This document shows positions 17,402 through 24,798 of a stretch of 64,000 nucleotides of DNA, piece by piece; position 1 is the stretch's first letter, and every line of letters begins with the position of its first letter. Made by a program: the position numbers and the translations under genes. This stretch comes from Ruminococcus sp. (GTDB lineage Bacteria > Bacillota > Clostridia > Oscillospirales > Ruminococcaceae): positions 1-64,000 of the forward strand of contig JAFXCR010000017.1 of NCBI GenBank assembly GCA_017516465.1, in the 5' to 3' direction. The notes below the pieces were generated by a model that was not told where the DNA came from, did not search any database, and worked only from the letters and a program-made list of their open reading frames with translations.

Positions 17402-18022
17402 TCATTCCTCCTCTATAATAATGTAAAGCGAGTTTTCCTTGTGTTCCGACGAATTATACTCCCTCTGAGTAACGGCGATAATCTCAGGACGTGCAAGGAA
17501 TGTCATGCAGGCGTCCTCCATTACGTCAAGGCGACGGCTGACTGAATCAATATCGAACCCTTCAATCTCCGCCCTTATCTGAGAAAGACCTTCCGCCGCA
17601 GCCTGATTAATCTGACTTATAGTCTGCTCGGCGGTATCGGGAATAATCTCGTTTGTTCCGGTAAGCGAAGGCTTTACATTCACCGGAGCCATATCGTATC
17701 TGACAATACAAAGCGTTATGTCGTCCCTTACAACAGAAGCTGTAAGCTCAAGCTGAAGCTTTCCGGCTCTTCTGGTAAAAAGTCCGGACACTCTCCATTC
17801 AATACGGAGCTTATCCTCCAGCGTTTCAAAAAGAAGCACGGCAGAAGCGATTTCGCCCGATTCAGTTTCACCCTTTATCGTAAAGCTGCATTCCGAGAGA
17901 TCCCAGCCGTTGTGAAAACGGTCAACGACAATATAAATCGTATCGGCATAGCGTTCTCCCTGAATGAAAAGATTTCCGATCGGGTATGTGGGAATATTCT
18001 TTCCCTGAGCTGTCAGTACCAT
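17402..18022 (-). CDS. BppU-like phage baseplate upper protein
   Basis: A 206-residue protein. Residues 1-115 resemble the N-terminal beta-sandwich of baseplate upper proteins (BppU) of Firmicute phages: GERYADTIYIVVDRFHNGWDLSECSFTIKGE followed by an immunoglobulin-like strand pattern. Residues 135-170 form a helix/coiled coil that would trimerise. The C-terminus ends ENSLYIIIEEE, a common link in such proteins. It opens a three-gene cassette (BppU-like, beta-helix, small tip protein) with GGAGG before ATG. No terminase, portal, capsid, holin or integrase gene lies nearby. Confidence 0.65.
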   Translation of the reverse strand: MVLTAQGKNIPTYPIGNLFIQGERYADTIYIVVDRFHNGWDLSECSFTIKGETESGEIASAVLLFETLEDKLRIEWRVSGLFTRRAGKLQLELTASVVRDDITLCIVRYDMAPVNVKPSLTGTNEIIPDTAEQTISQINQAAAEGLSQIRAEIEGFDIDSVSRRLDVMEDACMTFLARPEIIAVTQREYNSSEHKENSLYIIIEEE

Positions 18023-18063
18023 TTATTTCCTCCTTTTCCGGAAAGTTCCGCAGTACTTTCCTA

Positions 18064-18092
18064 TATTTAATCTGAAAAAGAGGTATATTCAA
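18064..18092 (-). promoter_or_regulatory. Possible promoter of the baseplate-like cassette
   Basis: On the minus strand TTGAAT (18087-18092), 17-bp spacer, TAAATA (18064-18069), between the upstream terminator and the first cassette gene. It is weaker than other promoters in the window. Confidence 0.45.
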
Positions 18093-18119
18093 TGGATTTA
18101 CGTTGTACAGAATAAAAAT

Positions 18120-18143
18120 CCCCTTCGTTTCTGCACGAAGGGG
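18120..18143 (-). terminator. Terminator of the lipoprotein gene
   Basis: A perfect 9-bp stem (CCCCTTCGT / ACGAAGGGG) followed on the minus strand by ATTTTTATT. It separates the lipoprotein gene from the baseplate-like cassette. Confidence 0.9.
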
Positions 18144-18159
18144 AAATGTCTTTACTATA

Positions 18160-18861
18160 TCAAAGTCCTGAAACTGTGAAATTAACTGTAACCTTTGTCC
18201 ATGAAGCAAATGCGTCCTTGCTTACGAGAACAGAAGAATATCCGGCAGCACCGTCACTCACGGCGCCCTCTGCGGATACAGCTCCGGCAGGAATCATCGT
18301 TGCCCACTCATTGAAGATATTGGACTTTATATCAGTCTTGTTTTCGATGAAGGTATAGTTCTTTGCCGCCAGCGGAAGCTTTGTGCCGTCAACCTCGATG
18401 GAATCAATTGTCATGACTGCGGAAGGACAGGCAGACGCTCCGTTCTTTATCTTAAGGGAAGCATACATGAGTCCTGTCGGCTTTACACTGTAATTGTCTG
18501 CATTTCCTCCCACCATTGTACGGTATCCATTTGAATCAGCAGTAATGCTGACAGTATAGCTGCCGTTGCCTGTGATATCGGCAACAACTGCATTATAGCA
18601 GAGATTCTCGTTTGCTGTACCGAGATACTGGCTGACGCCCTTTTCATCTCTTATTTCAAGGTAAGCCTGACCGGAAGCTACCGCAACAGCTGTTTCTCCG
18701 TCAACAACTGCATTCGCTGCCGGACTGGTAGCCTCTTGAGAAGCATTCTTGTTCACATAAGAGCCTTCTGTTTTGGATTCCTTCTTATCCTTGCAGGATG
18801 CACATGTTGTGCAGATCATAAGTGAAGCAGCAAGTACTGCTGAAATTTTTTTCATATTCAT
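18160..18861 (-). CDS. Secreted lipoprotein, function unknown
   Basis: A 233-residue protein with a lipoprotein signal peptide (MNMKKISAVLAASLMICTTCASCKD, acylated Cys predicted in TCASC) and a low-complexity linker. The mature part has alternating beta segments (YTVSITADSNGYRTMVGG, LMYASLKIKNG, VTVNFTVSG), suggesting one or two beta-sandwich domains of the sort that bind carbohydrate in ruminococcal proteins. No catalytic motif was found. GGAGGG eight bases before ATG selects the first methionine. It is monocistronic with its own promoter and terminator. Confidence 0.75.
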   Translation of the reverse strand: MNMKKISAVLAASLMICTTCASCKDKKESKTEGSYVNKNASQEATSPAANAVVDGETAVAVASGQAYLEIRDEKGVSQYLGTANENLCYNAVVADITGNGSYTVSITADSNGYRTMVGGNADNYSVKPTGLMYASLKIKNGASACPSAVMTIDSIEVDGTKLPLAAKNYTFIENKTDIKSNIFNEWATMIPAGAVSAEGAVSDGAAGYSSVLVSKDAFASWTKVTVNFTVSGL

Positions 18862-18890
18862 AGCATTAACCCTCCATATTCATAATTTAT

Positions 18891-18920
18891 ATGATACCAC
18901 ATTTTTTTATACAGATTCAA
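18891..18920 (-). promoter_or_regulatory. Promoter of the lipoprotein gene
   Basis: On the minus strand TTGAAT (18915-18920), 18-bp spacer, TATCAT (18891-18896), about 30 bp upstream of the start codon. Confidence 0.55.
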
Positions 18921-18972
18921 TATACATATTAACCAAAATCAATCACGCCTGCTTAGGTGATATTCACAAAAA

Positions 18973-20865
18973 TCAGCTAAGTTCAAACATTCCTGTATAG
19001 AGCTGGAAGTACTTTCCTCTGAGGTCGATAAGCTCTCTGTGACTTCCTCTTTCGATAATCCTTCCCTGCTCCAGAACCATAATAGCATGGGAATTTCTTA
19101 CAGTAGAAAGGCGGTGTGCAATAACAAAAACAGTTCTGCCCTCCATAAGACTGTCCATTCCCTTTTCGATAAGAGCCTCCGTTCTTGTGTCGATAGAGCT
19201 TGTGGCTTCGTCAAGGATAAGCACGGGCGGATCAGCAATTGCAGCTCTTGCAATGGAGAGAAGCTGTCTCTGTCCCTGACTGAGATTTCCACCGTCAGCC
19301 GTAAGCATTGTATTATAGCCGTTTTCAAGATGTCTGATAAAGTGATCAGCATTGGCAAGCCTTGCAGCAGCAAATACTTCCTCGTCTGTGGCATCAAGCT
19401 TTCCGTAGCGGATGTTGTCCATCACTGTTCCGGTAAACAGGTGAGTATCCTGAAGAACTATCGACTGCGAGCGACGCAGATCCTTTTTCCTGATCTTGTT
19501 GATGTTTATGCCGTCGTAGCGAATCTTTCCGTCAGGAACATCATAGAAACGGTTGACAAGATTTGTTATAGTAGTCTTTCCGGCACCAGTAGAACCTACA
19601 AAAGCTATCTTTTGTCCCGGATGTGCATAGAGACTTATTCCGTTGAGAACAGTTTTTTCAGGTTCATATCCGAACACAACATCGTCAAACTCGACCTTTC
19701 CACGGACTTCGGTATAAGTAACAGTACTGTCAGCCTTGTGAGGATGTCTCCATGCCCATTTTCCTGTACGCTCTGCTGCTTCAGTGATAGTTCCGTCGGG
19801 AGCAATATCTGCACTTACAAGAGTAACATATCCTTCGTCAGCTTCCGGTTCCTCGTCGATGACTCTGAAAATTCTTTCTGCACCGGCAAGAGCAGTAAGA
19901 ACAGCATTCATCTGCTGGGAAATCTGAGTTATCGGCTGTGAGAACTGTCTTGTGAACTGGAGATACGATACAACCGTACCTACGGTAAGATTTCCTATGC
20001 CCTTCACCACCATGATTCCTCCGGCAATAGCAGTTGCGGCATAATGGAGATACGAAAGATTATTCATTATCGGCATAAGGATATTTGCAAAAGTATGTGC
20101 TCTTGTGGAAACCTCGCAGAGATGTTCGTTGAGCTTGTCGAATTCCGCAACAGCTTCGTCCTCGTGGTTAAAAACCTTGACTACCTTCTGACCGTCGATC
20201 ATTTCCTCAATGTATCCGTTGACATCACCGATAGCCTTCTGCTGTGCGATGAATCCCTTTCCGCTGCGTGAACCTATAAATCCGATAACACGGATGATAA
20301 GAATGAACATCACTACTACTATAATAGTAAGCTGCCAGCTGTAAATGAGCATTGCCGTAAATACGCCGACTATCGTAATCGCAGAACTGATGAAGTGTGC
20401 CACGCTGTTGCTGAGCATTTCACGGATAACATCAGTGTCATTTGTGTAAAGACTCATAAGCTCGCCGTGAGTATGCTTGTCAAAGTAGCGTATAGGCAGC
20501 ATTTCCATTTTGCTGAAAAGATCGTTTCTTATACGCATAAGAGCCTCTGTCGAGACTTTAAGCATGATTCTTTGATAAAGATATGCCGAGATGCATCCGA
20601 GAATGTAAATTCCGGCGATAACAGCGATAATTCCGACAAATCCGGATTTATCCCATTTTCCTGTTTTCAGGCTTTCCTCGATATTATCAATAAGCGGCTT
20701 GAGCATATAGTTTCCGGCGATTCCGGCAGCAGAGCTGATAACTATACCTATCACAACAATGACAAGATGCAGCTTAAAGCCGTACATATAGCTGAAAATA
20801 CGCTTGAATGTGCCGAAAACCTGCTCCGGCTTCTGCATTGGCATCATATTCTTCTTAGGAGGCAT
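18973..20865 (-). CDS. ABC exporter subunit with canonical ATPase motifs
   Basis: A 630-residue half-transporter: six membrane helices (about 30-330) then a nucleotide-binding domain with Walker A GSTGAGKT, Walker B LILDEATSSID with the catalytic Glu, and H-loop FVIAHRLS. Its signature loop is NLSQGQ, not LSGGQ. The partner gene starts the operon and the two overlap by TAATG. The complementary defects in the two subunits match heterodimeric exporters such as BmrCD, LmrCD and TM287/288. An insertion of about 40 residues (about 345-390) precedes the ATPase domain. Substrate unknown; drugs, lipids or peptides are typical. Confidence 0.92.
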   Translation of the reverse strand: MPPKKNMMPMQKPEQVFGTFKRIFSYMYGFKLHLVIVVIGIVISSAAGIAGNYMLKPLIDNIEESLKTGKWDKSGFVGIIAVIAGIYILGCISAYLYQRIMLKVSTEALMRIRNDLFSKMEMLPIRYFDKHTHGELMSLYTNDTDVIREMLSNSVAHFISSAITIVGVFTAMLIYSWQLTIIVVVMFILIIRVIGFIGSRSGKGFIAQQKAIGDVNGYIEEMIDGQKVVKVFNHEDEAVAEFDKLNEHLCEVSTRAHTFANILMPIMNNLSYLHYAATAIAGGIMVVKGIGNLTVGTVVSYLQFTRQFSQPITQISQQMNAVLTALAGAERIFRVIDEEPEADEGYVTLVSADIAPDGTITEAAERTGKWAWRHPHKADSTVTYTEVRGKVEFDDVVFGYEPEKTVLNGISLYAHPGQKIAFVGSTGAGKTTITNLVNRFYDVPDGKIRYDGININKIRKKDLRRSQSIVLQDTHLFTGTVMDNIRYGKLDATDEEVFAAARLANADHFIRHLENGYNTMLTADGGNLSQGQRQLLSIARAAIADPPVLILDEATSSIDTRTEALIEKGMDSLMEGRTVFVIAHRLSTVRNSHAIMVLEQGRIIERGSHRELIDLRGKYFQLYTGMFELS

Positions 20866-22592
20866 TATTCATCCGCTCCTTTCTGCTGGGAATCGTATAC
20901 TTCACGGTATATCTCATTTGATCTCATAAGCTCCTCGTGAGTACCTATACCGTTTATTTCTCCGCCGTCCATGACGATGATTCTGTCTGCATCCATGACA
21001 GATGAGATTCTCTGTGCAATGATGATCGTCGTTGTATCGGCAAGCTTTTCACGGAAAGCCTTTCTGATACTGCTGTCTGTTGCTGTATCGACAGCACTTG
21101 TGGAGTCGTCAAGAATAATAATACGGGGCTTTTTGAGGAGTGCTCTTGCTATACAGAGACGCTGCTTCTGACCGCCCGATACATTCACACCGCCCTGACC
21201 GAGATATGTATCATATCCGTCAGGGAATCCCATGATAAAGTCGTGAGCACAGGCAGACCGGCAGGCTTCGATAATTTCCTCGTCGGATGCGTCGCCGTTG
21301 CCCCATTTAAGATTATCCTTTATCGTACCGGAGAAAAGGACGTTCTTCTGGAGAACCATCGCAACCTGATCCCTGAGGGTTTCGAGCTGGTACTCACGGA
21401 CATCGTGACCGCCGACAAGAACTGTTCCCTCCGAGGTATCATAAAGACGCGGAATAAGCTGTACAAGAGTACTTTTTGAAGATCCCGTACCACCGATAAT
21501 TCCTATTGTTTCTCCTGATTTGATATCAAGGCTGATATTTTCAAGGGCAAGATTTTTCATATCTCCGAAGTAGGAGAAGCTTACATTTCTGAAGCTTATC
21601 GAACCGTCCTCCGGCATAACTGAAGCTCCTTCAGGATCAGCAATTGCCGGTTCCTCGGAAAGAATCTCATATACACGCTGCATGGACGCTCTTGAAATTA
21701 CAAACATGATAAAGAGCATTGAAAGCATCATCAGCGAAATAAGAATCTGTCCGACATACATAATAAAACTTGAAAGCTGTCCGGTAAGGATATCACCGTC
21801 CACAGCCATATTTCCGCCGAACCAGAGAATAGCACAGATGCTTCCGTACATAACGAGCTGCATTATCGGCATATTGAGGATAATCAGCTTTTCTGCGAAT
21901 ACCTGTGCACGTCTTACGCCATCGGAGGTCTCGCTGAATCGTTTTGTTTCGTAATCCTCACGGGCAAATGCCTTGACTACACGGATTCCGGTAAGATTTT
22001 CCTGAACCATTCCGTTCATGGTGTCGTACTGACTGAGCATTTTCTCAAATCTCGGGAATGCCTTTGTTGCGATGAAGAATATAGAAATTCCCAGTACCGG
22101 AATCGCAAACAGGAATACGATAGAAAGCTTTGGATTGACACAGACAGCCATTATTGTTGCACTGACAAGCATTATCGGAGACCGGAACGCTCCTCGTATA
22201 AGCATCATAAACGCATTCTGGAGATTTGTAACGTCTGTTGTAAGTCTTGTTGTGAGCGAGGCTGTCGAGAATTTATCAACGTTGGAGAAGGAAAAATCCT
22301 GAACCTTTCTGAACAGTGCACCTCTGATATTCTTTGCAAAGCCCATTCCGGCAACTGCTCCAAGACGTCCGGCAATCGCTCCAAAGAAAAGCGACAGCAG
22401 AGCCATTGCGACCATAAGGGCACCCATTCCAGCGACATATCCTATATTGTTCTGTTTAATTCCGTTATCGATGATTTTCGCCATAACAAGAGGAATTGTG
22501 ACTTCCATAACGACTTCGCCGATTATAGCGACCGGAGTCAGTATGGCTTGTTTCTTGTATTCTCCGACATGGGAGAATATCGTTCTGAACAT
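20865..22592 (-). CDS. ABC exporter subunit with degenerate ATPase site
   Basis: A 575-residue half-transporter with six membrane helices (about 15-305) and a C-terminal ATPase domain. Its signature NVSGGQKQR is canonical, but Walker A is GGTGSSKS (Ser for the usual Gly before Lys), Walker B is IILDDSTSAVD (Asp for catalytic Glu) and the H-loop His is Gln (IIIAQRIS). Together with the altered signature of its partner this makes one non-hydrolysing site and one active site per heterodimer. It is the first gene of the pair. The substitutions are typical for such subunits and do not indicate a pseudogene. Confidence 0.92.
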   Translation of the reverse strand: MFRTIFSHVGEYKKQAILTPVAIIGEVVMEVTIPLVMAKIIDNGIKQNNIGYVAGMGALMVAMALLSLFFGAIAGRLGAVAGMGFAKNIRGALFRKVQDFSFSNVDKFSTASLTTRLTTDVTNLQNAFMMLIRGAFRSPIMLVSATIMAVCVNPKLSIVFLFAIPVLGISIFFIATKAFPRFEKMLSQYDTMNGMVQENLTGIRVVKAFAREDYETKRFSETSDGVRRAQVFAEKLIILNMPIMQLVMYGSICAILWFGGNMAVDGDILTGQLSSFIMYVGQILISLMMLSMLFIMFVISRASMQRVYEILSEEPAIADPEGASVMPEDGSISFRNVSFSYFGDMKNLALENISLDIKSGETIGIIGGTGSSKSTLVQLIPRLYDTSEGTVLVGGHDVREYQLETLRDQVAMVLQKNVLFSGTIKDNLKWGNGDASDEEIIEACRSACAHDFIMGFPDGYDTYLGQGGVNVSGGQKQRLCIARALLKKPRIIILDDSTSAVDTATDSSIRKAFREKLADTTTIIIAQRISSVMDADRIIVMDGGEINGIGTHEELMRSNEIYREVYDSQQKGADE

Positions 22593-22643
22593 AACATCAT
22601 GCTCCTTTCATATAATAATTTATTTTCAATCAACGGGAAAAAG

Positions 22644-22662
22644 GGACGCCAAAATGGCGTCC
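22644..22662 (-). terminator. Terminator after the rsmD-coaD operon
   Basis: The stem GGACGCC/GGCGTCC with a 5-nt loop is extended by AAA/TTT, and on the minus strand is followed by CTTTTT. It lies between the coiled-coil protein gene and the ABC pair. Confidence 0.85.
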
Positions 22663-22679
22663 TTTTAACTTATGATATA

Positions 22680-23174
22680 TTATAACACATTTATTCTGTC
22701 TGCATCATTCTTTATCTTTGATGAAGAAAGAGTAGAAGAAAGCTTCTGTTTTACCATCTTGATATTCTGAAGATTTCTTGAATAGTGATTTTCTGTATCA
22801 TTAAGCATTTTTGCAACGGATACAGCCGCATTCTGCTGAAGATTCTTTGCTGCTGTCTGAGCCTTTGTAAGCATATCGACAGCCTTCTTCTTAGCCTCTG
22901 CCATGATAGCCTCACGGGAAACGAGCTGAGCAGCTCTCTCTTCTGCCTTGCGGATGATTCCTTCTGCATTGAGCTTTGCTTCGTTGAGGATTCTCTGGCA
23001 GTCGAACTCGATCTTCTTTGCTTCCTTAAGCTCGTGAGGAAGATTCAGACGGACATCATTTATAAGTTCTCTCATACGCTCGCCGTCAATAACCTTCTTA
23101 TGTGCAACAAAGGGCATAGAGGACGCCTTATCAAGAAGCTCGTCCATTTCTTCAAGGATTTCATCAATACTCAT
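22680..23174 (-). CDS. Coiled-coil protein linked to coaD
   Basis: A 164-residue, almost wholly helical protein rich in Ala, Lys and Glu; residues 45-135 read as a continuous coiled coil (EAKKIEFDCQRILNEAKLNAEGIIRKAEE). No membrane helix is present. Similar proteins are often found beside coaD in Clostridia and are annotated loosely as ATPase-subunit-like or DivIVA-like; I do not assign a function. It begins 5 bp after the coaD stop codon and is the last gene of the rsmD-coaD operon. Confidence 0.75.
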   Translation of the reverse strand: MSIDEILEEMDELLDKASSMPFVAHKKVIDGERMRELINDVRLNLPHELKEAKKIEFDCQRILNEAKLNAEGIIRKAEERAAQLVSREAIMAEAKKKAVDMLTKAQTAAKNLQQNAAVSVAKMLNDTENHYSRNLQNIKMVKQKLSSTLSSSKIKNDADRINVL

Positions 23175-23179
23175 AAAAA

Positions 23180-23671
23180 TTACCTCTCTTTAATAAGTCT
23201 TTGTTTTATGTCATCAAGAATCTTTTCGGGAACAAAATGGCTGATATCTCCGCCGAAGTACGCTATCTGCTTAACAACGCTTGAGCTGAGATACATATTT
23301 TCCGCTGCCGTGGTGAGAAAGACAGTTTCTGCACCTGCATACAGCTTTTTATTTGCAAGAGCCATCTGGAATTCATATTCAAAGTCGCTGACCGCACGGA
23401 GTCCCTTGACAATGGCAATAGCCCCGACATTCCGCACATAATCGGCAAGAAGTCCGTCAAGTATATCAATAACAACATTGTCCAGATCTTTGGTAACTGA
23501 TTCAATCATCAGCATTCTTTCGGTAAGAGTAAAGCTCGGATTTGTCTTGCCTGCGTTTACTGAGATAAGAACTATCACCTTATCAAAGAGCTTTGAAGCT
23601 CTCGTGATAATATCGAGATGACCGAGCGTCACGGGATCGAAGCTTCCGGGGCAAACAGCAATTCTTCTCAT
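23180..23671 (-). CDS. coaD: Phosphopantetheine adenylyltransferase
   Basis: A 163-residue cytoplasmic enzyme that transfers AMP from ATP to 4'-phosphopantetheine to give dephospho-CoA, the penultimate step of CoA synthesis. It has the nucleotidyltransferase start CPGSFDPVTLGH (T/HxGH motif at about 15-18), GLRAVSDFEYE around residue 90 and the C-terminal YLSSS motif. Length is typical. It overlaps the rsmD stop codon by four bases, the usual rsmD-coaD coupling in Firmicutes. Confidence 0.97.
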   Translation of the reverse strand: MRRIAVCPGSFDPVTLGHLDIITRASKLFDKVIVLISVNAGKTNPSFTLTERMLMIESVTKDLDNVVIDILDGLLADYVRNVGAIAIVKGLRAVSDFEYEFQMALANKKLYAGAETVFLTTAAENMYLSSSVVKQIAYFGGDISHFVPEKILDDIKQRLIKER

Positions 23672-24240
23672 GCTTCATCATCCTCTCCGCCGTCCTCGTC
23701 GGGGAGTGGCTTATCAAAGATAGTCACGTTTATCTTTCCGTAACGGTAGTTTTTTCTCAGCACAAGACCTTCCGGTGTTGCGGGAGTTTCTGCCTCTGAC
23801 TCATATTCGCAGATAATGCAGCCGCCCTCCTGAAGCTTAGCAGCAGCAATTGGAAGAACCGTGTCGATATGTCCGTGTCTGTATGGCGGATCAAGAATGA
23901 TCACGCCGAAGCTTTGTCTTGTAAGCCTGATGAAGTCGAAGCTGTCACGGCTTATAACCTCGGAACAGCGTTCAAACCCTGTCGCACGGAGATTATCGTT
24001 TATGCAGCTTATTGCCGCACGGGAGCTGTCAACAAACACAGCTCTTTTTGCACCTCTGCTCAGAGCCTCTATGCCCATCTGTCCGCTTCCTGCAAAGAGA
24101 TCGAGTACATAGGTACCTTCAAGCTGAAACTGCACGGCAGAAAAAACAGCTTCCTTTACCTTATCGGCGGTCGGGCGGACATCCAGTCCTTCGGGAGCCT
24201 TAAGGCGGCGTCCTCTTGCAATACCGGTAATAACTCTCAT
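23668..24240 (-). CDS. rsmD: 16S rRNA guanine-N2 methyltransferase RsmD
   Basis: A 190-residue SAM-dependent enzyme that methylates G966 (E. coli numbering) of 16S rRNA in the 30S subunit. It starts MRVITGIARGRRLKAPEG, then has VRPTADKVKEAVFS, the SAM-binding VLDLFAGSGQMGIEALSRG and the catalytic IILDPPYRHG. I place the start at 24240, where AGGAG precedes ATG; an in-frame extension of 48 codons upstream has no homology to the family. The acidic C-terminal tail (DEDGGEDDEA) is not usual but is plausible. Confidence 0.95.
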   Translation of the reverse strand: MRVITGIARGRRLKAPEGLDVRPTADKVKEAVFSAVQFQLEGTYVLDLFAGSGQMGIEALSRGAKRAVFVDSSRAAISCINDNLRATGFERCSEVISRDSFDFIRLTRQSFGVIILDPPYRHGHIDTVLPIAAAKLQEGGCIICEYESEAETPATPEGLVLRKNYRYGKINVTIFDKPLPDEDGGEDDEA

Positions 24241-24628
24241 TGAAACATCTCCTGAATCTTCTGTTAAATATCCAGAACAGGCATTGCCTCTGATGCGGGA
24301 CGATGCTACGCTGGTACACATTATATTATAGCTTGTTTCTGAGAATTTGTCTATATTCTTTTTCAAAGATAGTTGGTTTTCCACAAATTACAGGGATAAA
24401 AACTGTTATATTTGATAATATAGACCATAATTTCTGCCGATTTTTCATCACATAATGGTTCTATACAAGATTACACCCCCATGATACATTGATTTTTCTG
24501 TAAAACATATTCACTCATCCAAAGCGATTCATAAGTGTAATTTTTACAAAAAAACCAATAACAATTTGTTATTTTCTCCAAAAAAATTATTTTTAGTATA
24601 ATTGCACTGGAATTTTTTCAAAAAGCTG
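24241..24628. other. AT-rich gap between rsmD and the scaffold gene
   Basis: No gene is supported. A 7-bp inverted repeat AATAACA/TGTTATT (24557-24573) lies about 56 bp upstream of the next -35 box and could be an operator. Long A and T tracts surround it. The rsmD promoter was not clear. Confidence 0.45.
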
Positions 24629-24657
24629 TTGATTTTTTTTGAAGGATATTGTATAAT
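24629..24657 (+). promoter_or_regulatory. Strong promoter of the scaffold-protein unit
   Basis: TTGATT (24629-24634), 17-bp spacer, TATAAT (24652-24657). Start predicted near 24664, giving a leader of about 135 nt to the start codon at 24799. Confidence 0.82.
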
Positions 24658-24663
24658 ATATAT

Positions 24664-24798
24664 GTATTTATGTGCCGTGAACTTAAACAGGAATTTATGC
24701 AATTCCCCTGTACCTTTCACGGACTTTGGGAAATCGGCAGGCCGCAGCCGTTAAGCGGCAGTCGGAGTGGTCAGCCACACCGGCGGATGGAGATCATT
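24664..24798 (+). promoter_or_regulatory. Structured 5' leader RNA, class unknown
   Basis: The leader is unusually GC-rich for this window and folds by eye into three hairpins: CCGTGAA/TTCACGG (24675-24681 with 24716-24722) enclosing ACAG/CTGT and GAATT/AATTC; GCCGC/GCGGC (24741-24745 with 24755-24759); and GTCGG-A-GTGG / CCAC-A-CCGGC (24761-24784, TCAG loop, symmetrical A-A mismatch). The ribosome site GGAG follows directly. This looks like a riboswitch or protein-binding leader. I could not match it to a class with confidence. Confidence 0.6.

Noticed and set aside
16046..18092. Calling the region a prophage
   Set aside because: No integrase, terminase, portal, capsid, lysis gene or attachment-site repeat was found; only three tail-like genes are present.
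20865..22592. Pseudogene because of altered ATPase motifs
   Set aside because: The altered residues are the standard set for one partner of heterodimeric exporters, and the frame is intact.
24241..24384. Longer N-terminus for RsmD
   Set aside because: The 48 added codons have no similarity to RsmD, while ATG at 24240 has a ribosome site and starts the family motif.
24649..24798. Longer N-terminus for the scaffold-like protein
   Set aside because: The extension would start within the -10 region of the promoter and translate the structured leader; ATG at 24799 has a proper ribosome site.
24664..24798. Assigning the leader to a nickel/cobalt or ZTP riboswitch
   Set aside because: Only short fragments are similar, the order of conserved elements could not be confirmed, and the downstream gene is not a metal exporter or folate-purine gene.
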